A DNA stretch of 64,000 bases from Salegentibacter agarivorans (GTDB lineage Bacteria; Bacteroidota; Bacteroidia; Flavobacteriales; Flavobacteriaceae): assembly GCF_900113135.1 (NCBI RefSeq), contig NZ_FOOH01000004.1, positions 123,286-187,285 on the forward strand, given 5' to 3'. The notes below the pieces were generated by a model, which was not told the origin of the DNA, ran no database searches, and worked only from the letters and a program-made list of their open reading frames with translations. Each line of letters starts with the position of its first letter. Position 1 is the stretch's first letter. The position numbers and the translations under genes were made by a program. This document shows, piece by piece, positions 20,142-28,380 of this stretch.

Positions 20142-20345
20142 TTAAAGTGACACCCCCCTTTTCCAAGGTATTAAATCGTCCTGATTTAAATGGTCAGCTT
20201 TAGATACTACTTCACCACTGGCCACTTTTATAATATATTCTAAAATCTCTTCTCCTGTTTCTTCAATGGTCCTTTCACCGCGAATTATTGAGAAATCTAC
20301 TAAATTTCGAAATCGGTAACGAAGTACGCTAAATAAAAATTTCAT
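20142..20345 (-). pseudogene. C-terminal fragment of UxaA-family altronate dehydratase
   Basis: The 67-codon frame ends with GERTIEETGEEILEYIIKVA, then SGE and QDDLIPWKRGVSL, which matches the C-terminal end of altronate/galactarate dehydratases. The remaining roughly 450 residues expected for this family are missing upstream, where sequence related to the right-hand 170-bp repeat begins instead. With kdgK and the KDPG aldolase next to it, the block looks like a hexuronate (altronate to KDG to KDPG) locus that has been cut and is decaying. Confidence 0.68.
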
Positions 20346-20414
20346 TCCTGCATTTACTTCGCTTCCGGTTGTTTTTCAATTTCAGCGTTCTCATTTACTT
20401 CCCGGCCGTTGCTG

Positions 20415-20584
20415 TCCCTACCTTTTTTGTAATGCAAAATACCAATAATTAGAAGTTAGTCCAGATTGCATAAGCCAGTCGGGCTCCTCCCTCCTTTTTA
20501 TAAATCTTCCCTAATTCTAATTATTGAAAATGTATCAGCATCAAAAAGGTAACAGCAAACGGCGCTATAGGAAGTAAATCAAAA
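20415..20584 (+). repeat. Right copy of a diverged direct repeat (about 170 bp)
   Basis: Partner of the copy at 15495-15668, in the same orientation. It lies between the altronate dehydratase fragment and the first gene of the conjugative module. Both copies end with the block CTATA-GAAGTAA-TCAAAA just before new gene content. The 20346-20414 interval just before it holds no other recognisable feature. Confidence 0.5.
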
Positions 20585-20726
20585 AATAACACTTATGAAA
20601 TCATTTCAAAACAACATACCCGGAAGCCAAGTAAAAAAATCAAAAAAGGAAAACGCTCCGGATATAATAAGTAAATCAATGTTTAATCAACCTGCTCTTA
20701 AAGGTAGGTATCTAAATCTTTTAATT

Positions 20727-21074
20727 ATGAGTAATCTAAGAAACCAAGTACAGTTAATCGGAAATGTGGGGAATGCCCCTGAGACCAAAAACTTCGAGAA
20801 TGGTAAAAAAGTAAGCAGTTTCTCACTGGCTACCAATGAATACTATCACAAGAAAGGTGAGAAAATTCAACAAACCGACTGGCACAACTTAGTGGCCTGG
20901 GGAAAACAGGCAGAGCTTATCGAGAAATATGTGGATAAAGGAAAAGAGGTAGCCATTCGTGGCAAACTGACTTCCAGATCCTACGAAACCCAAAGCGGGG
21001 AGAAACGATATGTTACCGAAGTTTTGGTTAATGAAATTCTTTTCCTTGGGAACAAGGAAAATGCAGAACTGTAA
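20727..21074 (+). CDS. ssb: Single-stranded DNA-binding protein
   Basis: A 115-residue OB-fold SSB starting MSNLRNQVQLIGNVG, with the conserved DWHNLVAWGKQAE core and RGKLTSRSYE. I start it at ATG 20727, because the family N-terminus begins there. The frame is open upstream to 20595, but that extension (about 44 lysine-rich residues) is not part of SSB. The acidic C-terminal tip of chromosomal SSBs is lacking, as is common for element-borne copies. It would protect transferred single strands. Confidence 0.88.
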   Translation: MSNLRNQVQLIGNVGNAPETKNFENGKKVSSFSLATNEYYHKKGEKIQQTDWHNLVAWGKQAELIEKYVDKGKEVAIRGKLTSRSYETQSGEKRYVTEVLVNEILFLGNKENAEL

Positions 21075-21085
21075 TTTTTAAAACT

Positions 21086-21121
21086 AAGAGGGCGCCCATC
21101 TCCAAAGTTGCGCCCTCTTTT
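21086..21121 (+). terminator. Rho-independent terminator after ssb
   Basis: An inverted repeat AAGAGGGCGC / GCGCCCTCTT with an approximately 16-base loop and a T-run, 12 bases after the ssb stop. It separates ssb from radC. Confidence 0.8.
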
Positions 21122-21149
21122 AATTATTAACCCTTTAAATAAGCTAATA

Positions 21150-21599
21150 ATGAAATCCAAAGTTAATGAAATAGCGATAAGCTACAGTGGAAGTTTAAAA
21201 ACAAATTTGCTTCCAAAAATAACCAGTTCCAGATGTGCGGCCGAGTTAGCATTTGAGCAATGGAATAAAAATAATATTGAATTACAGGAAACTTTTAAAA
21301 TTATACTGCTCAATAATGCTAATAAGATTAAAGGAATCTATGAAGTTTCTAACGGAGGTATTACCGGGACCCTGGTGGATGTTCGGATCTTATTCGCAGT
21401 AGTATTAAAGTCCTTAACCACGGCCATAATTTTATTGCACAATCATCCCAGCGGAACCCTTAGACCAAGTGAAGCAGATAAAAGCCTTACCAGGAAAATT
21501 AAAAATGCGGCAGCATTTTTTGATGTTAAAGTTCTGGATCATATTATTATAAGTCCAGATGGTAATTACTTCAGCTTTGCAGATAATGGTATCCTGTAA
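21150..21599 (+). CDS. RadC-like JAB/MPN-domain protein
   Basis: A 149-residue protein from ATG 21150; an upstream ATG at 21108 lies inside the ssb terminator, so I reject it. The metalloprotease-like JAMM signature is present as HNHPSG followed by S and D (LRPSEADKSL). Element-borne RadC proteins lack the helix-hairpin-helix part of chromosomal RadC and have no proven function, though they are frequent in mobile elements and phage-defence islands. It has its own terminator downstream. Confidence 0.85.
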   Translation: MKSKVNEIAISYSGSLKTNLLPKITSSRCAAELAFEQWNKNNIELQETFKIILLNNANKIKGIYEVSNGGITGTLVDVRILFAVVLKSLTTAIILLHNHPSGTLRPSEADKSLTRKIKNAAAFFDVKVLDHIIISPDGNYFSFADNGIL

Positions 21600-21621
21600 T
21601 GTCCGTTATCTTAACCCACTT

Positions 21622-21652
21622 AAAGCTCTTTTCCGTTGAAAAGGGCTTTTTT
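21622..21652 (+). terminator. Rho-independent terminator after radC
   Basis: A hairpin AAAGCTCTTTTC / GAAAAGGGCTTTT with a four-base loop and a poly-T tail, about 23 bases downstream of the radC stop. Confidence 0.8.
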
Positions 21653-22342
21653 ATTCAATATTAGTTATCTTAAACTGATTAAAACAGGTTTTTCACATGT
21701 GGGAACGACGGATTTTATATTAACTTAAACTTTTTGTTTAATCAGTAATCTAGGAGATCTTACCAACTCCAAAGCATTTTTTTAAATGCTTTCTAATTTT
21801 CACCCTCACTAATAAAACCTGGCGGTCAAAAACATACCTAGGCTTCCTAAAAGATAAATTTTAACATACCGGGAGGTCATTTTTCACTTCATCTCTTTAA
21901 CCTCACAATCTTATTTGATATCTAATACAGGGTTTTAAATCATTCAAATAAAATATTAAGTGCTAATTGACGTTCCTTGATACTAATTGATTACAGCGGA
22001 AACACCCCCCTTAAATTATTAGTTTACAGTGCTTTACTTGAAACATTTTTTTTATATTTATAAAACCTAAATTTTTAAAATTTAGACCAACCCTAGGATC
22101 CTATTTCTGACTTTCGTTGATCCTATTTCAAAGTATAAAACTTAAAGTCCAATTTTCGGGCTTTTCTAATTATTCAATTATTGCTGCATTTCAACCGAAA
22201 AAATCGTCCCGCCCCCGGGACGAAAAAGGACAGCAAGAGGATAACACGCGCTGCGATGTTATGTCCTTATTTTCCGTATGGATTGCCATTATTTGATATC
22301 AATTGAAGTTAAATTTTATTGGAGTTTGAACCTGGATAGATC
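21653..22342. other. Long gene-free region upstream of the mobilization genes; candidate origin of transfer
   Basis: About 690 bases with no coding frame. Two structured segments stand out. One is CGTCCCG/CGGGACG at 22205-22222, a perfect GC-rich hairpin with a four-base loop. The other is an imperfect inverted repeat at 22228-22266, with outer arms GGACA/TGTCC and inner arms GGATAACA/TGTTAT. Origins of transfer usually lie just before mobilization genes and contain such hairpins. No nick-site consensus is recognised, so the call rests on position and structure. Confidence 0.45.
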
Positions 22343-22401
22343 TTTTTTCACGGAAAAATTTTCTAAGCCCAGTAATCCTCACAATTTTTTCACGGAAAAA
22401 T
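22343..22401 (+). promoter_or_regulatory. Pair of identical 17-bp palindromic repeats overlapping the mobilization start codon
   Basis: The 17-mer TTTTTTCACGGAAAAAT occurs at 22343-22359 and again at 22385-22401. Each copy is an inverted repeat (TTTTTC-ACG-GAAAAA). The start-to-start spacing is 42 bp, close to four helical turns, so both would be bound on the same DNA face. The second copy includes the first two bases of the BfmA-like start codon. This suggests repression by the first gene product, which resembles a ribbon-helix-helix or similar DNA-binding protein. Confidence 0.65.
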
Positions 22402-22939
22402 GAAAAAACAAACCAAAAAAGAATCCTTTAAAAACCTTAGTATTAAAATTTCGGTGGCCAGACGATTTCGAAAATTCACTAAAGAATTAGGTCTTAGACA
22501 ATCGGCCAGTCTGGATTTGATGCTGGACTTTTTTGAGACTAACAGGCTCTCTCCTACCCAACATCTAGGCCCCAATATGAAATCTCTGGAACATCATCTG
22601 GAGAAAAGAATCAATGCTTCTATCGCTATAGTACGGGCTATTGAAAGTACCCAAACAAAACCTACCCAGGCCATGCTTGCCGCTCTATTTGAAAGCCTCC
22701 CAGAAAAAGCTAAAAGGAAACTCCCTCCCTCTTTTGAACAGGCACTGCAAAATACCCTAGCCCATAAACCTATCATACAACAATTACCTGAAGCCCCACC
22801 TGAAAAAAAAGATCTTAAGGAGGTCCTTAAAAATATAGAATTGGTGAAACCTACTTTCGGAAATCCTTACCTGAAAGTCAATATGGAATATGATGAGCTA
22901 AAATCCCTTAAATATAAATATCATGTATATCACGATTAG
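22400..22939 (+). CDS. BfmA/BtgA-like mobilization accessory protein
   Basis: A 179-residue, lysine-rich protein. Its first 60 residues (ISVARRFRKFTKELGLRQ) look like the small DNA-binding domain of BfmA/BtgA mobilization proteins, and the rest is predicted helical. Such proteins bind near oriT and help the relaxase. It overlaps the relaxase start by 17 bases. Two palindromic sites cover and precede its start codon, consistent with autoregulation. Confidence 0.75.
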   Translation: MKKQTKKESFKNLSIKISVARRFRKFTKELGLRQSASLDLMLDFFETNRLSPTQHLGPNMKSLEHHLEKRINASIAIVRAIESTQTKPTQAMLAALFESLPEKAKRKLPPSFEQALQNTLAHKPIIQQLPEAPPEKKDLKEVLKNIELVKPTFGNPYLKVNMEYDELKSLKYKYHVYHD

Positions 22940-23933
22940 CCCACAGAAAATAGGCCCTGCCTTCTCCAGTAGCGTAGCCGATTTTGTAGACTACCTGGAA
23001 AAGGAAAATACGGACCGCCTGCCGGAGGCACAGGAATACTTTTTTAATCAAACCCAGGAGAAAATTACACGCGATAAGGTCATCAAAGAGATTGATGGGA
23101 ATACTGCAAAGCTGAAGACTACCGAACCCCGATACTATTCCCTGACCATTAATCCCTCCCAAAAGGAATTGCAACACATCAAAAATGATCCGGAAAAACT
23201 AAAAGTATACACCAGGGAAGTGATGAAGGATTATGCCGCTTCCTTTAACCGGGAAATTAATGGCAGACCAGTTCAGGTTTCCGATATAAAATATTATGCA
23301 AAAATGGAATTCTCCCGAACTTATAAAGAACGTGATAAAGAAGTCCGGGAAAATGCGCCCTTTAACAATAAGATAGCGCAGTTAAAGAATGAGTTGCGAA
23401 AAGTGCAACGTGGTGAAATTACCGGCCACCCTCATAATATTAGAAAAGAAATATTAGCGCTGCAAAAGGAAGCTCCTCATAAAATTGAAGGGAAACTCAT
23501 TGATGAAGGAACGCCTAAACAGGGGAATCAAACCCACCTCCACCTTATTGTGAGCCGAAAAGATCAATCCAATACTGTTAGCCTTTCCCCAGGGAGTAAG
23601 TATAAAGCTTCCGAAGTGTCCCTACACGGAAAGATCGTAAAGCGGGGGTTTGACAGGGATCGCTTCTTTGAAAAGGCAGAGAAAACCTTCGATCAACAAT
23701 TTAATTATAAGCGGAATTTTGTGGAACAATACAACGCCCGAAAAACATACCTGCAATCACCGCAAAAGTACTATTCCATGATTCTCAAGCTGCCAACCAA
23801 CGAGCGGAAAGTGGCGATGGGAATACTAAATACCGGGGTTTCTAAAATTCCGGATGCCCGGATCCGATTTGCCGTAAAACAGTTTCAAAAAGCTATAGAA
23901 CTCGGTTTGAAATCCAGCTCTATCGGTTATTAA
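22923..23933 (+). CDS. Relaxase of the MobB/DUF5712 type
   Basis: A 336-residue protein starting MYITISPQKIGPA. Its middle carries THLHLIVSRKD, the metal-binding HxH motif of relaxases. The N-terminal half contains several Tyr residues (PRYYSLTIN) that could act in nicking. Size and motif placement match DUF5712/MobB-like relaxases of Bacteroidota elements. It would nick oriT and stay covalently attached to the transferred strand. It overlaps the BfmA-like gene and is 12 bases from the coupling protein gene. Confidence 0.75.
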   Translation: MYITISPQKIGPAFSSSVADFVDYLEKENTDRLPEAQEYFFNQTQEKITRDKVIKEIDGNTAKLKTTEPRYYSLTINPSQKELQHIKNDPEKLKVYTREVMKDYAASFNREINGRPVQVSDIKYYAKMEFSRTYKERDKEVRENAPFNNKIAQLKNELRKVQRGEITGHPHNIRKEILALQKEAPHKIEGKLIDEGTPKQGNQTHLHLIVSRKDQSNTVSLSPGSKYKASEVSLHGKIVKRGFDRDRFFEKAEKTFDQQFNYKRNFVEQYNARKTYLQSPQKYYSMILKLPTNERKVAMGILNTGVSKIPDARIRFAVKQFQKAIELGLKSSSIGY

Positions 23934-23945
23934 ATCTATAAACAT

Positions 23946-25520
23946 ATGATACTTTATTTCCTTATTGCCTATGCTATAATCGCCGGTGGATTCGCACTTT
24001 TAAACCGCCTCAAGCAGTTAAGCTTTTATCAGTGCTTTGGTATTTTAGCCGTTTGTACCTATTCCTTGTTTTTGCTATATCCCGAAGCAGGATATATCAT
24101 TATCATGTGCGCCAGCCTTCCCCTGATATTTATCCTCCTGCTTATGTATGGTTTCCAGTCCAATAACACCATTGCTTCAAAATACCGTGTAAAATTTGCG
24201 CTGGAATCAGATAGCTTCTCTATCCAAAATCTTAAACGGGGAGTTTCGATAACTGGCGCCGCCGGAAGTGGAAAGACCGAAAGTGTGGTCTATAATTTTT
24301 TAAAACACCTGTCCCGAAACAATTTTTGTGGGATCATTCACGACTATAAAAATTTTGAACTCACCGAACTAGCCTACCCCCTTTTCAAAAATTCCGATCT
24401 CCCATTCAAGATTATCTCCTTTGATCCTGTATACCACAAAGTAAACCCCATCGCACCCCAATACCTTCCCGATGAAGAGAGTGTTAATGAAATTGCCCGG
24501 GTACTCATGGAAAACCTGCTCGAACAAAAAGAGCAATATGCCAGTGGTACTACCCGCTTCTTTAATGATGCCGTTGAAGGAATCATATGTGGAATGATCT
24601 GGAACCTTAAAACCCATCACCCCAAACTTTGTACCCTACCCCATCTTATAGCACTTTATCAAAGAATGAATAGTGATCAGCTCATTGAATTTTTAAGTTC
24701 GGATATCACTTCCAGGGCTATGGCTGATGCTTTTATTAGTGGAATTGATTCGGAGCGGCAAACGGCAGCGGTAAAAGGTACTCTGGCCAATGCTTTTAAA
24801 AGGATTACCACCCGAAAAATATTCTTTTGCCTCTCCGGTCACGACATCTCCCTGGATCTAAATAACCCGAAAAATCCAGCTGTGGTAACTATTGTGAATA
24901 ACCCGAAAAACGAATCGGCTTATTCCCCGGTAATCGCAATGATACTGCATACCGTCATCAAACAGATGAGTGTAAGAGATCGAAAAAGTGCCTTCATCTT
25001 AATGGAAGAAGCTCCAACCATCCGTCTCCTGCATATGCACCGGGTACCGGCCACCCTGAGAAGTTATGATATCGCTACCCTGTATATCCTCCAGGATAAA
25101 GTGCAAAATGATCTACTCTATGGTGAGAAAGCAAGCAAAGCAATCCTGGCGAACCTTTCCTACCAGTTCTTCGGCAAAGTCAACGACCCGGTAACCGCTG
25201 CCTATTATGAGAAATTTTTTGAACTGGTTAAACGCGATACCGTCAGTATCAGTAAAGGGGAAGGCCTTAACTTTGATACCCGGATAACTAAAACCAAGAG
25301 AGAAGTTTCCAAACTACGGGCAGACCTTTTCTTTAGACTTAAACCCGGGGAATTTGTCGCATATGCGGATGGAAAGGAGAAAAAAGTCCGGTTTAAATAT
25401 CCGAAAATTCAAAAGGCACTGCCCGGAAAATTTAAACATTTTTCCAAAAATGAATTGGATGCCCGATTTGCTAGTATTTATACCGAGGTGGAAGAGCTTT
25501 TGAATGCTGCAAAAAAATAG
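23946..25520 (+). CDS. Type IV coupling protein (MobC/TraD/VirD4-like ATPase)
   Basis: A 524-residue protein with two N-terminal transmembrane helices (residues 1-70). A Walker A motif (GAAGSGKTES) follows near residue 105 and a Walker B-like ILMEEAP near residue 355. The family is the TraG/VirD4 coupling ATPase that brings relaxase-bound DNA to the secretion channel. It is the last + strand gene and converges with the tra operon across a shared hairpin. Confidence 0.85.
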   Translation: MILYFLIAYAIIAGGFALLNRLKQLSFYQCFGILAVCTYSLFLLYPEAGYIIIMCASLPLIFILLLMYGFQSNNTIASKYRVKFALESDSFSIQNLKRGVSITGAAGSGKTESVVYNFLKHLSRNNFCGIIHDYKNFELTELAYPLFKNSDLPFKIISFDPVYHKVNPIAPQYLPDEESVNEIARVLMENLLEQKEQYASGTTRFFNDAVEGIICGMIWNLKTHHPKLCTLPHLIALYQRMNSDQLIEFLSSDITSRAMADAFISGIDSERQTAAVKGTLANAFKRITTRKIFFCLSGHDISLDLNNPKNPAVVTIVNNPKNESAYSPVIAMILHTVIKQMSVRDRKSAFILMEEAPTIRLLHMHRVPATLRSYDIATLYILQDKVQNDLLYGEKASKAILANLSYQFFGKVNDPVTAAYYEKFFELVKRDTVSISKGEGLNFDTRITKTKREVSKLRADLFFRLKPGEFVAYADGKEKKVRFKYPKIQKALPGKFKHFSKNELDARFASIYTEVEELLNAAKK

Positions 25521-25526
25521 CCGTAG

Positions 25527-25561
25527 AAAATTAGTTTGTAACTTACTATTAAACTAATTTT
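25527..25561. terminator. Bidirectional hairpin between convergent mobilization and tra transcripts
   Basis: A perfect 11-bp inverted repeat AAAATTAGTTT / AAACTAATTTT with a 13-base loop. A-rich and T-rich flanks could terminate both converging operons. Confidence 0.6.
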
Positions 25562-25628
25562 GCAGAATTTAATCAACGAGTTGTATACTCGTTAGGTGTG
25601 CTTTAATAAGTTATTCGATTATCCTTTT

Positions 25629-26030
25629 TTAATGTTTAAACCAACGTCTGTATAGTTGTGAAAAAGTCGGATCATTAATACTATCCTCACCTAATACCCT
25701 AAAGTAAAGGCTATCCTCATCTTTTTCCAGGAGAATGATGGAATCACCTGCCTGCTTTTTTAACCGGTAAGGGGGATAAATCTCATCGATCAGACGGCCG
25801 GTTTTTTGCCCGTCTACTATCGAAACTTCAGGAGTATTTTGGGAAATCCAAATGTTATCATTCACTTTAATAAACCCTCTATGAAAGGAAGATTTATTTA
25901 TTTTTCCATGGAGACTTTGTTTCCGTAAATCAATCGGTTCTTCCTGATGAAAAAAGTTGCTAAGTAGCGCTCCTAATAATGCGAGCGCTATTACCCAAAG
26001 AATAGGAGCCACAAGTCTATTTCTTTTCAC
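25629..26030 (-). CDS. Small membrane-anchored protein at the end of the tra operon, function unknown
   Basis: A 133-residue protein with one N-terminal hydrophobic helix (LWVIALALLGALLSNFF) after a basic start, then a soluble, mostly beta domain. It follows TraN by 26 bases and is the last gene of the tra operon. CTnDOT-like operons often end with small TraO/P/Q proteins, but I see no clear similarity to those. A role in the conjugation channel is inferred from position only. Confidence 0.6.
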   Translation of the reverse strand: MKRNRLVAPILWVIALALLGALLSNFFHQEEPIDLRKQSLHGKINKSSFHRGFIKVNDNIWISQNTPEVSIVDGQKTGRLIDEIYPPYRLKKQAGDSIILLEKDEDSLYFRVLGEDSINDPTFSQLYRRWFKH

Positions 26031-26056
26031 AATAAGAGATTATTAATTATTCCAAG

Positions 26057-26851
26057 TTAGAAAAATAACTTAAAAAACCTTGATCCGCGCGCTTCATTTA
26101 GTTCCACATGAAGTCCCTGATGTTCTCCTAAACTGAATTTTGAATAAACAACGCTAAACTTCCGCTCCTCTCCGACCGCTACCGCTTTAGGAACTTCTTC
26201 CTTGTAAACTGGTTCTAACCGAATTTTTTGAAATGAACTCCTTCTTGCTTTTTTGCCTTGTACCCTAAAAAGTGCTAAATCCCCAATCTCGAAACTGATC
26301 CTCGACCGGTTTTTTATTCGGTAAGTAATAAACACTTCATCCCGATGATGATGCACTGCTAAAACCTCTATGCGCATCCCTGCTTTTCGTTTTACGGCTA
26401 AGCGCTTTTTAGTCTTCGAAGCGAAATAAGCTGATAGTTTCTGATAATATGTTTCCTTTCTATCCCTGACTTCTATTATTTTTTTAGAAAACGGTTTTGA
26501 ATCTGTAACAATTGAATCACTTAATCTGATCCTGTCTTCTCTCTTTATTTGAAAGGAATAATCGCTTAGACTATCACTGTATTTTAAGGTATATATATAA
26601 ATATTTCCGCCAGATGTCCTTAAGATCAAATTACTCTGGTGCCCGGGGTTCCCCTGTAACAAACCCAAAATATCGGGTTTTGTTTTGTCATAGGTGAAAA
26701 CAAAATGATCTGAACCCGTAACGGCCTGAACAATAGGTTCCGGGCTTATGACTACTGTATTTTGAAAGTCATTACAGTATATCATTTTCGATTGGGCTAT
26801 GAGAAGCCCGGGTAGCATTGACAATAAATATAATAGTACTGGATTTTTCAT
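26057..26851 (-). CDS. traN: TraN-like conjugative transfer protein (DUF4138)
   Basis: A 264-residue secreted protein with a signal peptide ending near GLLIAQS. It is beta-rich, with the MIYCNDFQNTVVISPEPI start typical of Bacteroidota TraN (DUF4138). This family is viewed as VirB9-like, forming part of the envelope-spanning channel. It overlaps traM by four bases. Its order after TraM matches CTnDOT. Confidence 0.8.
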   Translation of the reverse strand: MKNPVLLYLLSMLPGLLIAQSKMIYCNDFQNTVVISPEPIVQAVTGSDHFVFTYDKTKPDILGLLQGNPGHQSNLILRTSGGNIYIYTLKYSDSLSDYSFQIKREDRIRLSDSIVTDSKPFSKKIIEVRDRKETYYQKLSAYFASKTKKRLAVKRKAGMRIEVLAVHHHRDEVFITYRIKNRSRISFEIGDLALFRVQGKKARRSSFQKIRLEPVYKEEVPKAVAVGEERKFSVVYSKFSLGEHQGLHVELNEARGSRFFKLFF

Positions 26852-27765
26852 AATGCCGGTTTTAAAATTAATTGATGTTGATGCAAAACTTTGACTTTAA
26901 TATTACGGTTATCCCGCTGAAAAATGCTTTTCAATCCCCGTACCTGGGGAACCCCCGAAATATTGATATCCTGGATAACATCATCCAGTACCTCAGTGGT
27001 TACCTGACTCCTAAAGGAGTTTTCTATATAAATTCCTTCCAGGCCATCAGAAAAATCAAAGGCAACCAATTTCCCTCCCGGAATGGAATTTCCTGTTATT
27101 TCAAGTAATAAACGATTGGCTCTAAATCCAGCCCTGGCATAAATAAGGCTATTAGAAGCAAGGCTGTCTTTTCCAATCTTTATTGGGTCAATGATTCTAA
27201 GTTCTAAACGCTCGTCCTTTCGTATGACCTGGTCTCCGTTTACACTAACCCGAAAACTCTCAAGACTTTTCTCAAGGGGCTGGCTTACCTGGTCTTTTGA
27301 AACAAAAAAGAATTCCAGATGCCCCTGTCCGGGAATATGATCAGGTGGATTGGTTGATTTATTGACAAGGCTAATACCTGCTGTATCTTTTTCCTTTACG
27401 GAGGATACTACAGGTTCAAAATAATACTCCTCAGGCTCCGGACCACTTTTTAAAATACTATCCATTAACCTGTTTTTTTCCTCTTCCTCCAGATAAGGAT
27501 CATATTCACCGGAGCTCTCTAAGTTCTTATCAGGATATAAACTTGGCGCAACCCGGTCACGCTCCTCGCGAAGTCCCTCCACAGCTTCCAGACGACTATG
27601 GTACTCCTCAGACTCCCCACTTAATTCAGGTATCCCGGGGTTGCTAATTTTCTCGTCTCCTACCTTCTCATTAGTCTCCATCCCCCAAAAGCCGTAAGCC
27701 ACAATAATGCAGGTTAGTAATACCACTACCCCTATAAAAACTGCTTTTTTTCTATCAATGTTCAT
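26848..27765 (-). CDS. traM: TraM-like conjugative transfer protein
   Basis: A 305-residue protein with a single N-terminal membrane helix (residues 8-30), then a long charged, coiled-coil-prone stretch rich in Glu and Arg (about 40-130). The C-terminal domain is beta-rich. The layout is that of TraM (VirB10-like), a periplasm-spanning component anchored in the inner membrane. It overlaps traK by 11 bases and traN by four. Confidence 0.82.
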   Translation of the reverse strand: MNIDRKKAVFIGVVVLLTCIIVAYGFWGMETNEKVGDEKISNPGIPELSGESEEYHSRLEAVEGLREERDRVAPSLYPDKNLESSGEYDPYLEEEEKNRLMDSILKSGPEPEEYYFEPVVSSVKEKDTAGISLVNKSTNPPDHIPGQGHLEFFFVSKDQVSQPLEKSLESFRVSVNGDQVIRKDERLELRIIDPIKIGKDSLASNSLIYARAGFRANRLLLEITGNSIPGGKLVAFDFSDGLEGIYIENSFRSQVTTEVLDDVIQDINISGVPQVRGLKSIFQRDNRNIKVKVLHQHQLILKPAL

Positions 27766-28369
27766 CAGGTTGTTTTATTAATTGGTTTTCAAAAAAATTG
27801 GTGATCAGCAGCCCGTGCGGATTATTTGGAAAACTACGGTCTACCCTTATCAGCTCTCCACTGGTAACTAATTGGTATTTTTCAGTGGAACTCCCCCGAT
27901 TGATCTCGAACCAGGTCGTTACTTCGAATGAATAAGGTTCTTCCCCTAGGTTCACCGTAGATTCAATTTTAGTCACCCTTTGTACCAGGGAATACTGCAA
28001 TAAACGATTGTAAACCCCATCCGCCTTTTTCTGACGATACACCTGGTCTACGGAACTGTTACCAAGCCATAAGGCTTTTGCGATGTTTTCTTTATAATTA
28101 CTGGTATTGAGATCATAAAAATATCTGTGGAACTGATCTAAATGAGATTTGACCTCCACCGCTAACTGGTCTTTTTGACTTACCAGTTCCAGGGGAAGTA
28201 CACCGCCCTCGGGGCTAATGGCAAAAGTCTTATTCAAAAAATTCTGCTGTACCTGACGAACCTGGTACAGGGAGATCATACTACTGCAAAAAGCCATCAG
28301 CAAAACGCTAAGTACTATAAAACGGTTAAGCCGCAGGACTTTGTAAATATGGGTATATGGTGTTTTCAT
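27755..28369 (-). CDS. traK: TraK-like conjugative transfer protein
   Basis: A 204-residue protein with one N-terminal membrane helix (residues 15-35) and a soluble domain containing DQFHRYFYDL, as in TraK proteins of Bacteroidota elements. TraK is proposed to be VirB8-like, an inner-membrane assembly factor. It lies between TraJ (12-base gap) and TraM (overlap). Confidence 0.83.
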   Translation of the reverse strand: MKTPYTHIYKVLRLNRFIVLSVLLMAFCSSMISLYQVRQVQQNFLNKTFAISPEGGVLPLELVSQKDQLAVEVKSHLDQFHRYFYDLNTSNYKENIAKALWLGNSSVDQVYRQKKADGVYNRLLQYSLVQRVTKIESTVNLGEEPYSFEVTTWFEINRGSSTEKYQLVTSGELIRVDRSFPNNPHGLLITNFFENQLIKQPDEH

Positions 28370-28380
28370 AAGAATAGTAT

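Noticed and set aside
20595..20726. N-terminal extension of SSB (starting MKSFQNN)
   Set aside because: SSB homology begins at ATG 20727; the extension is lysine-rich and unlike SSB, so the upstream start is unlikely.
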